Shown piece by piece: positions 8,548-16,342 of a stretch of DNA of 23,264 nucleotides; positions within the stretch are counted from its first letter, which is position 1; each line of letters begins with the position of its first letter. Source of the stretch: an uncultured Chitinophagales bacterium (GTDB taxonomy: Bacteria > Bacteroidota > Bacteroidia > Chitinophagales > Chitinophagaceae). The stretch covers positions 1 to 23,264 of the forward strand of contig CAMPIQ010000046.1 in assembly GCA_946886475.1 (NCBI GenBank), in the 5' to 3' direction. The translations under genes and the position numbers were made by a program. The notes under the pieces are model-generated. The model was not told the DNA's origin and did not search any database. It saw only the letters and a program-made list of their open reading frames with translations.

Positions 8548-8679
8548 TACTATTGATTTCAACAGGAATTCAACAGGTAGCTTTTGAGATACCTGATAGC
8601 CATCCATGCCGTAATTCAACAGGTAAAACAATGGTTTTTAAAACGCAATTCGCGCTCTGGAAGGTATATCCAAAAACAA

Positions 8680-8705
8680 AAAAGCGCTCTGGTTGGAGCA
8701 CTTTT
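8680..8705 (+). terminator. Possible hairpin terminator downstream of the phospho-sugar mutase
   Basis: AAAAG-C-GCTC (8680-8689) faces GAGC-A-CTTTT (8696-8705), nine pairs with one mismatch and a six-base loop, with A and T tracts at the outer ends. It lies about 130 bases after the stop codon, which is far for a simple terminator. The rest of 8548-8818 shows no gene. Confidence 0.35.
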
Positions 8706-8818
8706 ACTTTAGGCGGATGGACTTAATATGTTGACAGTTAGTTTTGGTTGCGATCCGAGAGCACAAAGAAAGGTTTCATTTATCGGTCTGACAAATGCAA
8801 ATCGGTGAAATACTGATT

Positions 8819-9433
8819 TCAGCCGTTGGTTTTTTCAAATTTCCTTTTGGATCTCCACGAAGGCCATAAACCTGGTACGGTCTGTCTGTATCTTTTATAT
8901 TTATCTCCAAATTCAGCTTCAAGCTTTTCCTCTTCCAGGTATATACCTATTAACGTATAAAACGTAATAATGGTATTCATGATCAGTACAGAAAAATGCG
9001 GGATTATTAAAAATAAGCCCCAGATAAATGCAAAAGTACCCAGGTAAAGAGGATGTCTGAGATAGGTATGTATTCCGGTCACCATTAGTTCGCTTTTGGA
9101 ATCATTATAGATGAGACTGCGCAAGCCACTTAGATTCAGGAAATACTTCCTGATACAAATGAGCATTAAAAATGCACCACCAAAAGATATTAAACCTCCT
9201 ATGATAGTAAACAAAGCTTTTTTATCAAAAACCTTAATCACCGGCATCTGAATATGATAGAGAACCAGGAATATCAGTCCTGCAAATGAAAATATCACAT
9301 AACCGGGCCTGTAAATCCTATAAAGGGACCCCAGGCTTTTCTGGAAAATTTTCTTGACTTTCATGTGGGCCAGTACACTATGCAGGGCACAATAGATGAT
9401 CCACATCACCGCAAGTATAAAATGTTCTTTCAT
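8819..9433 (-). CDS. Integral membrane methyltransferase-like protein (PEMT/ICMT/NnrU-like)
   Basis: 204 residues with about five or six membrane helices. The C-terminal half has the pattern of isoprenylcysteine/phospholipid methyltransferases: VTGIHTYLRHPLYLG, then a hydrophobic helix, then EEEKLEAEFGDKYKRYRQTVP. In that family the RHP-x-Y segment and the paired glutamates form the S-adenosylmethionine site. The N-terminal half (WIIYCALHSVLA and so on) also resembles NnrU-like proteins. The acceptor is probably a lipid or small hydrophobic molecule, but that is inference; bacteria of this group lack the prenylated proteins used by eukaryotic ICMT. ATG at 9433, with 57 bp between it and the divergent pcm gene. 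No operon partner in the window. Confidence 0.75.
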   Translation of the reverse strand: MKEHFILAVMWIIYCALHSVLAHMKVKKIFQKSLGSLYRIYRPGYVIFSFAGLIFLVLYHIQMPVIKVFDKKALFTIIGGLISFGGAFLMLICIRKYFLNLSGLRSLIYNDSKSELMVTGIHTYLRHPLYLGTFAFIWGLFLIIPHFSVLIMNTIITFYTLIGIYLEEEKLEAEFGDKYKRYRQTVPGLWPSWRSKRKFEKTNG

Positions 9434-9452
9434 TCACTATAAAACTATATCA

Positions 9453-9486
9453 TTTGCTTTTTATGATATCTCTCAATTTATATTTG
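9453..9486 (+). promoter_or_regulatory. Candidate promoter of pcm, placing the start site at the ATG
   Basis: TTTG at 9453-9456 (-33 element), a 22-bp spacer, then TATATTTG at 9479-9486, an exact fit to the Bacteroidota TAnnTTTG -7 box. Only four bases separate the box from the ATG at 9491, so the predicted transcript starts at or very near the A of the start codon, leaving no room for a 5' leader. Confidence 0.45.
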
Positions 9487-9490
9487 CCGC

Positions 9491-10147
9491 ATGAGACAGA
9501 CTGAGGACAGTTACCGTCACAAAGGATTGAGAAAAAAACTAATTGAGGTAGTTCGTTCAAAAGGAATTACAGATGAAAATGTTCTCGCAGCCCTTGAAAG
9601 GATACCAAGGCATTTTTTCCTGGACTCTGCATTTGATGAAGTGGCTTACGAGGACAAAGCATTTCCCATAGCGGAAAAACAAACCATTTCCCAGCCATAC
9701 ACGGTTGCTTACCAATCCCAGCTATTACAGGTTAAACCATATGACAAGGTTTTAGAAATTGGAACCGGTAGTGCTTATCAGGCCTGTGTTCTTGCGGAAA
9801 TGGGAGCACAGGTGTATACCATTGAAAGGCAGAAAAAATTATTTGAATCCAATAAGGCTTTTGCTTACCTCAAAAAATATCCCAATATAAAATTCTTTTA
9901 TGGCGATGGTTATGAGGGCCTCCCAACTTATGCACCATTCGATAAAGTTATCATAACTGCAGCCGCTCCTGACATCCCACAAAAACTGGTCAACCAGATG
10001 AAACCCGGTGGAATGATGGTGATACCGGTGGGCAGCGGTGATGTTCAAACCATGAAAAGACTGATAAGGCAGGCTGATGGAAGCATAAAGGAAGAAGTTT
10101 ATGACCGCTTTAGTTTTGTACCCATGCTTGGAGGAAAGAGGGAATAG
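9491..10147 (+). CDS. pcm: Protein-L-isoaspartate O-methyltransferase
   Basis: 218 residues, normal for the family. It methylates L-isoaspartyl residues formed by protein ageing, using S-adenosylmethionine, so that they can revert to aspartate. The N-terminal helix with GITDENVLAALERIPR and F-x-D-x-AF, the substrate-site TISQPY (Ser67), and SAM motif I VLEIGTGSAYQA (from 87) all fit bacterial Pcm. A cytoplasmic enzyme with no signal peptide. The ATG at 9491 fits the family N-terminus and lies four bases after a candidate -7 box. The downstream acylase gene begins 71 bp later on the same strand and may be partly co-transcribed; a near-consensus TATCTTTC at 10196-10203 could also give that gene its own promoter. 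Confidence 0.93.
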   Translation: MRQTEDSYRHKGLRKKLIEVVRSKGITDENVLAALERIPRHFFLDSAFDEVAYEDKAFPIAEKQTISQPYTVAYQSQLLQVKPYDKVLEIGTGSAYQACVLAEMGAQVYTIERQKKLFESNKAFAYLKKYPNIKFFYGDGYEGLPTYAPFDKVIITAAAPDIPQKLVNQMKPGGMMVIPVGSGDVQTMKRLIRQADGSIKEEVYDRFSFVPMLGGKRE

Positions 10148-10218
10148 GAGCCATTGACCAATCACTATCCGCTTCCGACTCTCAACTCTTCTGATTATCT
10201 TTCCTCATCTAATTACTT

Positions 10219-12660
10219 ATGCGAATTTTTTCTTTTATCATCAGCACGGTCATCACCATTGCCCTGGTTTTCGCTTTAAATAATAAATGGGGGGCTATTC
10301 CGCCTCTTGGAAAATTTTTAAGTCCGCAACAGGGCTTCTGGCAAAATGCAGAACCGGTACATGGAAACCACAATGAAAATTTCGTGATCAACGGACTCAA
10401 AGGAAAAGTGGAAGTTTATCTTGATGAGCGCCTGGTTCCGCATGTGTTTGCACAACATGATGAAGACGCTTATTTCGTACAGGGTTATTTACATGCCAAA
10501 TACCGCTTGTGGCAAATGGAATTACAGACGTTTGCTGCTGCCGGAAGGATCAGTGAAAAAATGGGTAACGATCCCCGTTACATCAATTTTGACCGGGAGC
10601 AGAGAAGACTCGGAATGGTATATGCTGCTGAAAATGCATTGAAAGAATTCGAAGCGGATCCTGCCTCAAAAGCAACCTGCGATGCGTACACGGCTGGTGT
10701 AAATTCATACATCAGTACACTTACAGAAAGCACCCTCCCTCTCGAATATAAATTGCTTGATTACCGTCCGGAACCCTGGTCGAATCTTAAGATTGCCCTG
10801 TTCCTGAAACAAATGAGTAAAACGCTGGCAGATTATAGCCCCGACCTTCATTATACAAGATCCAAATTATCATTTTCGTTTGAAGAGCTCATGCAACTTG
10901 ATCCACAGGTACCTGATTCACTGGCGCCGATCATTCCTTCAGGAACTGTTTTTACGCCTCCGGGAATCATTCCTGTTGCTCCCGCGTCGGCCGACTCCTT
11001 ATATTTTGAAAGAAAAGACAGCATCCAGGTGGAAGAATATTCAAAACAGGATCCTAATAATGGCAGCAATAACTGGGTTGTGAGTGGAAAAAAAACACAA
11101 AGCGGCGCACCTATACTTTGTAATGATCCACACCTGGAATTATCCTTTCCATCCATATGGTATGAAATGCAGATCACCACACCCAACATTCAGGTGTATG
11201 GTGTAACCTTTCCGGGATCTCCCAATATCATCATTGGGTTTAACAACGACATTGCATGGGGTGTTACAAATGCCCAGCGTGATGTAAAAGATTTTTATGA
11301 GATCCGTTTCAGGGACGACAGTAAACAGGAGTATTGGTTCAATGGTGAATGGGAGAAAACCAGTTTACGGATTGATACAATTAAGATCAGCGGAGCAGAA
11401 AACATATACGACACTATTGCTTTTACTCTTTTCGGGCCAGTGATGTATGATAAAAGCTTTTCAAAGGATTTTACAAACAACCGGGCCATTGCTGTAAGAT
11501 GGACAGCACACGATCCTTCCAATGAAGGACTGACATTTTACAAATTGAACCGTGCAAAAAATTATGATGATTATCTGCAGGCCATAAAGCACTTCAGCTG
11601 CCCGGGGCAAAATTTTGTTTTTGCAAGTAAAACAGGTGACATTGCCATCTGGCAGCAGGCCAGGTTTCCTTTGCGATGGTATGGCCAGGGCATGTACCTT
11701 ATGCCGGGTGAAGATTCCTCTTATATGTGGCAGGGTTATATTCCACAGGAGGAAAATCCGCATATATTAAATCCTGACACCGGTTTCATTCAAAGCGCCA
11801 ACCAGCGTCCCGTAGATTCAACCTATCCTTATTTTATTCCCGGAGGTTATATAACTCCAAGGGGCGTGGCAATTACCAGGAAGCTGGCTGCCATGCAAAA
11901 TATCACTCCGGATCATATGATGCGGCTTCAAAACGACAACTACCATGTATTTGCCGAATCTGCAAGACCCATGCTTTTAAAGTATGTAAATGAGAATGCA
12001 CTCGATGCAGATGCACAAAGATATCTCGACATGGTAAAACAATGGGACCTCTATGCCAATCCCAATTCAACAGGTGTAACGGCATTTCAAAACTGGTTTG
12101 ATTCTGTAGAAAACGGAGTTTGGATGGATGAATGGAACAAAGATTCTCTAAAAATGGGTATGCCGGATGAACAAACCTTACTGGAATGGATCAATAAAGA
12201 TTCTCTATTCAGGTTCATTGATGATATCAATACAACCCCGGTTGAAAGTTTAAATGACATAGTAACAACGGCCTTACAGAAAGCAACCCAAAACCTGAAA
12301 AAACAGGAAGCCGCAGGCAGGCTTGAGTGGACAAAATTCAAAGACCCTGTTATTTATCATTTGTTGAGAGATGCTGTTATGCCTTTTGCAAGAAAGATAC
12401 CCGTTGGTGGATGGAGCAATGTGATAAATGCTACAACCAAAAGTCATGGGCCAAGTTGGAGGATGATCGTTCATTTAACCAGCGAAACGGAAGCCTATGG
12501 TGTATATCCCGGTGGACAAAGCGGCAATCCGGGAAGTATATTTTATGATAATATGGTTGACCATTGGACCCAGGGTAAATATTACCGGCTTTGGGTGATG
12601 AAGGAAAGTGAAGCTGATGATAAACGTATAATTGGAAAACTAACTTTTACAAATTCCTGA
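10219..12660 (+). CDS. Penicillin acylase family (Ntn-hydrolase) protein
   Basis: 813 residues, the size of penicillin G acylase-type precursors. An N-terminal hydrophobic segment (about 4-20) acts as signal or anchor. The family order is visible: an alpha-subunit region with EDAYFVQGYLHA and RLWQMEL, a variable linker (about 225-282), then NNGSNNWVVSG with Ser283 as predicted N-terminal nucleophile of the beta chain after self-cleavage. NDPHLEL, GFNNDIAWGVTN and, near the end, GGQSGNPGS follow, all typical of the family. Members hydrolyse amide bonds of beta-lactams, acyl-homoserine lactones or other N-acyl compounds; which one applies here cannot be told from sequence. Likely periplasmic. 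Five bases separate its stop from the next start, so those two are almost certainly one transcript. Confidence 0.9.
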   Translation: MRIFSFIISTVITIALVFALNNKWGAIPPLGKFLSPQQGFWQNAEPVHGNHNENFVINGLKGKVEVYLDERLVPHVFAQHDEDAYFVQGYLHAKYRLWQMELQTFAAAGRISEKMGNDPRYINFDREQRRLGMVYAAENALKEFEADPASKATCDAYTAGVNSYISTLTESTLPLEYKLLDYRPEPWSNLKIALFLKQMSKTLADYSPDLHYTRSKLSFSFEELMQLDPQVPDSLAPIIPSGTVFTPPGIIPVAPASADSLYFERKDSIQVEEYSKQDPNNGSNNWVVSGKKTQSGAPILCNDPHLELSFPSIWYEMQITTPNIQVYGVTFPGSPNIIIGFNNDIAWGVTNAQRDVKDFYEIRFRDDSKQEYWFNGEWEKTSLRIDTIKISGAENIYDTIAFTLFGPVMYDKSFSKDFTNNRAIAVRWTAHDPSNEGLTFYKLNRAKNYDDYLQAIKHFSCPGQNFVFASKTGDIAIWQQARFPLRWYGQGMYLMPGEDSSYMWQGYIPQEENPHILNPDTGFIQSANQRPVDSTYPYFIPGGYITPRGVAITRKLAAMQNITPDHMMRLQNDNYHVFAESARPMLLKYVNENALDADAQRYLDMVKQWDLYANPNSTGVTAFQNWFDSVENGVWMDEWNKDSLKMGMPDEQTLLEWINKDSLFRFIDDINTTPVESLNDIVTTALQKATQNLKKQEAAGRLEWTKFKDPVIYHLLRDAVMPFARKIPVGGWSNVINATTKSHGPSWRMIVHLTSETEAYGVYPGGQSGNPGSIFYDNMVDHWTQGKYYRLWVMKESEADDKRIIGKLTFTNS

Positions 12661-12665
12661 TATCA

Positions 12666-13019
12666 ATGAAGATCTTACTTGCTGTTTTGCTGATCGCAAT
12701 ATTGAGTTACCTCGCCGGATTGTATCTGCCCTGGTGGAACATAGCCATCATAGCGTTTTTAACTGCATTGTTCATTCCACTAAAACCCGGCTATGCATTT
12801 CTTGCCGGATTTCTGGGTATTTTTCTGATGTGGGCCATTGTTGCACTATGGTGGGATATTAAAAATGAAAGTATACTGTCCCACAAGATCGCACAACTAT
12901 TTCCCCTGGGTGGCAGTTCTTTCCTTTTAATCATGGTTACTGCATTAGTTGGGGGATTAGTGGGTGGATTCGCTGCCATGAGCGGGAGTAGTTTGAGAAA
13001 GTTGGTGCTAAGGTCATGA
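12666..13019 (+). CDS. Small four-helix membrane protein, family not recognised
   Basis: 117 residues, mostly hydrophobic, with predicted membrane segments near 2-22, 24-40, 44-62 and 85-107. The longest non-membrane part is a short polar loop (about 64-82: WDIKNESILSHKIAQLFP). The last helix is glycine-rich (ALVGGLVGGFAAMSG). No catalytic or binding motif is seen. The start ATG lies five bases after the acylase stop, implying translational coupling and suggesting a role linked to the acylase, for instance membrane association, though nothing in the sequence proves this. The region after it (13020-13186) shows no gene. Confidence 0.7.
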   Translation: MKILLAVLLIAILSYLAGLYLPWWNIAIIAFLTALFIPLKPGYAFLAGFLGIFLMWAIVALWWDIKNESILSHKIAQLFPLGGSSFLLIMVTALVGGLVGGFAAMSGSSLRKLVLRS

Positions 13020-13186
13020 TGAGGCCTGATCTATTTCAATTAACTGGCGCGAACACCAGGATACTGCTACAAACCTTTGGTCAGGTTGATCAACTAAAAT
13101 AATACCCTTGTTAAAGTAGCCCAAAATTTATGCTGATACGTCCAAATGCATGAACCAACGATTAAATTCGTTTCATATACCTGCTT

Positions 13187-15691
13187 ATGAAGCGAATTTT
13201 ATTCTCTTCCCTTTTCATTCTCTCACAAATTATTGTTCATGCCGGAACCATTAAGGGCACCATTACTGATGATAAGGGAAACATTTTATCTTTTGCTTCC
13301 ATTTTAATTAAGAACAGTTCAAAAGGTGTTGTTGCCAATAGCCAGGGAAAGTACAGCATCCATCTGCAACCCGGCCAATACACGATAGTATGCCAGTATG
13401 TAGGCTACCGTGCCCAGGAAAAAAACATAACACTATCTGAAAAGGATCTGGTTGTGGACTTCAGTCTTTCCCTGCAGGAACTTTCAATGCCGGAAGTTGT
13501 GATCAACAGAGGGGAGGACCCTGCCATTGAGATCATGAAACAAACCATAAGGAAAAGAAACTTTTATAATGAGCAGGTCGATTCTTTTTCAGTGGAGGTT
13601 TATATCAAGGGACTGATGCGAAGCCGCAATGTGCCCGACCGGTTCATGGGACAGAAGATTGAAAAAGAGGATATGGTAAAAGAAGGATTTGATTCGTCTG
13701 GCAAAGGCATTCTTTTTCTTTCTGAATCACTGACCAGGGTAGACTATGCAAATCCTGATAAGATCAAAATGAATGTGATCTCATCCAGGCAAAGCGGTGG
13801 TGGTTATGGAATAAGTTTTCCGTTTTTTATTAATTTTTATACCGAGAATGTTTCAGTTTTCTCCGGCAATTTAAATCCCCGTGGATTTATTTCACCCCTG
13901 GCCGACAACGCATTTCATTATTACCACTTTAGATACGAAGGAAACTTTTTTGAAGGCGATAAAATGATAGACCGTATCAGGGTAACGCCTAAAAGGAAAA
14001 ATGAACCTTTATTTGATGGACACCTCCAGATCATTGATGGTGAATGGAAGATCCATAGCCTTGATTTGCTTACAACCCAGCAATACCAGTTAGAATTGAT
14101 AGATACCTTAAAGATCATTCAGATACACGCACCAGTTACCACTGAAGTCTGGAGAACACAGAACCAGGTAGTTTACCTGGCAGTAAAAATGTTTGGTTTT
14201 GATGTGACCGGAAATTTTTTGAATGTGTATAATGATTACACACTTAACCCCGGTTTTGAGAAAAAACATTTCAACCGCATCTTAATGACGTATGATACCA
14301 ATGCTGGCAAAAAGGACAGTAGTTTTTGGGCCAATATCAGGCCTGTTCAGCTGGAAGCGGATGAAAAAAGAGACTTCATTTTTAAGGACAGCCTCAGGCA
14401 AACCAGGGATTCCTTCACCCGGAAAAATATTGATTCGCTAAGGAAACAGCGCAAACCGGTTGAATTAAAAAAGTTTTTTTTCGGAGGGGTGCGCAGAACT
14501 TTTTATAGTCTTTCTGCTTTTTCTACCTACCGCTTTAGTCCCTTGTCCAGCGAAATTCAATACAACACGGTAGAAGGATTATCAATTGGCATCAGTCATT
14601 CGCTCGATATCAGAAGACGAAAAGGAAAATTAAATTATTTCCTGGATCATCATACCCGTTTTGGTTTTAGCAATCATCACCTCAATTCTTATCTCACATT
14701 AACGATCAAACCAAAGTCTGATCATTACCGGAACAGGCATCTCCTGTTTTCGGGCGGCAAGAGAATGTCACAATTCAATCCGGATAATCCGATAGACCCA
14801 TTGACCAATTCAGTTTATACGCTGTTATACAGAAGAAATTATTCGAAGTTTTATGAAAACTGGTTTGGCCGGGTGGCATATAATAACCGTTTTGACAATG
14901 GCATCACCTTCAATATTCAGGCAGTTTATGAAAACCGGTTGCCCCTGATGAACGCTGCTGATTTTTCTTTCTTTAAAAAAGACCGGGTGTGGCTGCCAAA
15001 TCATCCGGTTGAACTATCACATATTCCATTTGAAAAACACCAGTCACTGGTAAGCACCGTTACGTTTTCGTTCCAGCCCGGCCAGTATTATATTCAATAT
15101 CCAGGATATAAGATGCCTGTAGGATCAAAATACCCTGTTTTTGAATTTCAATATTCAAAAGGGATCAAAGATATTCTTGGCAGTGACGTTGATTTTGATA
15201 AATGGAAGATGACGGTCTCCGATGAAATGAATTTCAGGTTGCAGGGAACATTTAAATATAAAATTGGCATTGGAGGATTTTTCAATACAAATAATGTGGA
15301 AATTCCCGATCTGCAACATTTTAATGGTAACCAGACTTTTTTCAATGATAAATACCTGAATAGTTTCCAACTGGCGCCATACTACCGCTATAGCAATAAA
15401 GAGGCTTTTTATACGATCGGTCATATTGAACATCACTTCAATGGAATGCTCACCAATAAGATCCCTTTATTCAATAAGCTGAAATGGAACCTGGTTGCAG
15501 GAGGCAATAGCTTTTATGTGAACAGGAATAATTACTATTTTGAAGCCTTTGCCGGAATTGAAAATATTCTCAAATTCTTCAGGGTTGATTTCGTAACCGC
15601 CTGGCAGGCACAACCTGGCCATTCTTTTGGTATAAGGGTAGGGTTAGGGGGGTTACTGGGTGCCGCCGTCAGGGTAACCCGGTCACAATAA
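13187..15691 (+). CDS. DUF5686 outer-membrane protein with N-terminal carboxypeptidase-like regulatory domain
   Basis: 834 residues. A signal peptide (about 1-20) is followed by a carboxypeptidase-D regulatory-like Ig domain (about 20-110: GTIKGTITDDKGN, IKNSSKGVVANSQGKY, CQYVGYRAQ). After a link with EVVINRGEDPAIEIMKQTIRK comes the long DUF5686 region, rich in aromatic alternating strands (YRRNYSKFYENWFGRVAYNN, YYRYSNKEAFY), consistent with an outer-membrane beta-barrel. It has no TonB box or plug domain, which separates it from true TonB-dependent receptors. These proteins are widespread in Bacteroidota and of unknown function; a role in envelope assembly or uptake is only a guess. It ends with VRVTRSQ, without a sorting domain. 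Apparently monocistronic, 93 bp before the next gene. Confidence 0.88.
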   Translation: MKRILFSSLFILSQIIVHAGTIKGTITDDKGNILSFASILIKNSSKGVVANSQGKYSIHLQPGQYTIVCQYVGYRAQEKNITLSEKDLVVDFSLSLQELSMPEVVINRGEDPAIEIMKQTIRKRNFYNEQVDSFSVEVYIKGLMRSRNVPDRFMGQKIEKEDMVKEGFDSSGKGILFLSESLTRVDYANPDKIKMNVISSRQSGGGYGISFPFFINFYTENVSVFSGNLNPRGFISPLADNAFHYYHFRYEGNFFEGDKMIDRIRVTPKRKNEPLFDGHLQIIDGEWKIHSLDLLTTQQYQLELIDTLKIIQIHAPVTTEVWRTQNQVVYLAVKMFGFDVTGNFLNVYNDYTLNPGFEKKHFNRILMTYDTNAGKKDSSFWANIRPVQLEADEKRDFIFKDSLRQTRDSFTRKNIDSLRKQRKPVELKKFFFGGVRRTFYSLSAFSTYRFSPLSSEIQYNTVEGLSIGISHSLDIRRRKGKLNYFLDHHTRFGFSNHHLNSYLTLTIKPKSDHYRNRHLLFSGGKRMSQFNPDNPIDPLTNSVYTLLYRRNYSKFYENWFGRVAYNNRFDNGITFNIQAVYENRLPLMNAADFSFFKKDRVWLPNHPVELSHIPFEKHQSLVSTVTFSFQPGQYYIQYPGYKMPVGSKYPVFEFQYSKGIKDILGSDVDFDKWKMTVSDEMNFRLQGTFKYKIGIGGFFNTNNVEIPDLQHFNGNQTFFNDKYLNSFQLAPYYRYSNKEAFYTIGHIEHHFNGMLTNKIPLFNKLKWNLVAGGNSFYVNRNNYYFEAFAGIENILKFFRVDFVTAWQAQPGHSFGIRVGLGGLLGAAVRVTRSQ

Positions 15692-15743
15692 AAATTTACC
15701 CTTCCGGTTCGTCTATCCCTGCATGTTGAATGTGTAGATTAAT

Positions 15744-15751
15744 TAACTTCG
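15744..15751 (+). promoter_or_regulatory. Candidate -7 box before the small basic membrane protein gene
   Basis: TAACTTCG, one mismatch from TAnnTTTG and identical to the box at 6769-6776 upstream of the phospho-sugar mutase. A TTG lies at 15726-15728, but the spacer of 15 is shorter than expected. The leader to the ATG at 15785 would be about 30 bases. Confidence 0.25.
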
Positions 15752-15784
15752 CCTCACCTTTATAACCATTGTAAATTCCCTACT

Positions 15785-16126
15785 ATGTCAATTTCTACCT
15801 CTACAATCCAACCTGTTTCAAAACCAGTAACAGAAAATGCGGTGAGTAACGAATCTGCAGCTGCTTCTTTACTGAGTATGTTATTATTATCAGTTTATGC
15901 TGTTCAGAAAAGTAAAAAAAGCATGCGTAAAATGAAACGCCGTTTTATGTGGACAGCTTTCAAACTGAAAATGAAATCTCTTTTTTCAAAAAAGAGGATC
16001 TCTGACCGTGTTTTGATCTACATCCTGCTTGGCGTAATAGCACTGGTACTTGTATTCTATTATCCGCTGATAGCCTTACTGGTGGCTGTAATTGCCCTGA
16101 TCCTTATATTAGCCGGGGTTATCTAG
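15785..16126 (+). CDS. Small basic membrane protein, family not recognised
   Basis: 113 residues in three blocks. Residues 1-25 are Ser/Thr/Val-rich and polar. Residues about 26-41 are moderately hydrophobic (AASLLSMLLLSVYAV). Residues about 43-75 are extremely basic (KSKKSMRKMKRRF, then KLKMKSLFSKKRISDR). Residues 76-113 are almost wholly aliphatic (ILLGVIALVLVF, YYPLIALLVAVIALILILAGVI), long enough for a membrane hairpin and running to the last residue. The positive block next to the hydrophobic tail predicts a cytoplasmic basic segment near the membrane surface. I do not recognise a family. It is a single gene with a possible promoter of its own and a perfect terminator hairpin 61 bases after the stop. 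Real gene likely because codon use and the bounded transcript unit both fit. Confidence 0.7.
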   Translation: MSISTSTIQPVSKPVTENAVSNESAAASLLSMLLLSVYAVQKSKKSMRKMKRRFMWTAFKLKMKSLFSKKRISDRVLIYILLGVIALVLVFYYPLIALLVAVIALILILAGVI

Positions 16127-16187
16127 TGGTGATTTCCAGATTGTTTAGATATTAACAAGTTTATGGATTGACTGATGAACAAGTTGA

Positions 16188-16223
16188 TAAATAAAAGCCG
16201 CAGTAAACTGCGGCTTTTATTTA
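16188..16223 (+). terminator. Perfect rho-independent-type terminator after the small basic membrane protein gene
   Basis: A 16-bp perfect inverted repeat (arms 16188-16203 and 16208-16223) with the four-base loop TAAA. The GC core is GCCGCAG/CTGCGGC, flanked by A4 on the left and T4 on the right, so it could act on either strand. Confidence 0.85.
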
Positions 16224-16287
16224 GTCTTTACTTTTAACACCGGTCAATTTTTCAGCCACACCTTTTCAGCATATCAACAACGCAGCC

Positions 16288-16295
16288 TATCTTTG
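16288..16295 (+). promoter_or_regulatory. Candidate -7 box of trhO
   Basis: TATCTTTG, an exact match to TAnnTTTG. It would place the transcript start near 16300, about 40 bases before the ATG at 16343 and only about ten bases before the alternative TTG at 16310. This supports 16343 as the start. No clear -33 TTG is seen. Confidence 0.4.
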
Positions 16296-16342
16296 CTACC
16301 CCTGAAACTTTGTTCACCCTGCAAGTGTCCAAAAATTCATTT

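Noticed and set aside
10219..12660. Antibiotic-resistance gene
   Set aside because: Family name only; most members act on other amides and nothing in sequence or context indicates resistance.
16310..16342. TTG start adding 11 residues to TrhO
   Set aside because: It lies about ten bases after a consensus -7 box's expected start site, and an ATG at 16343 matches the usual N-terminus.
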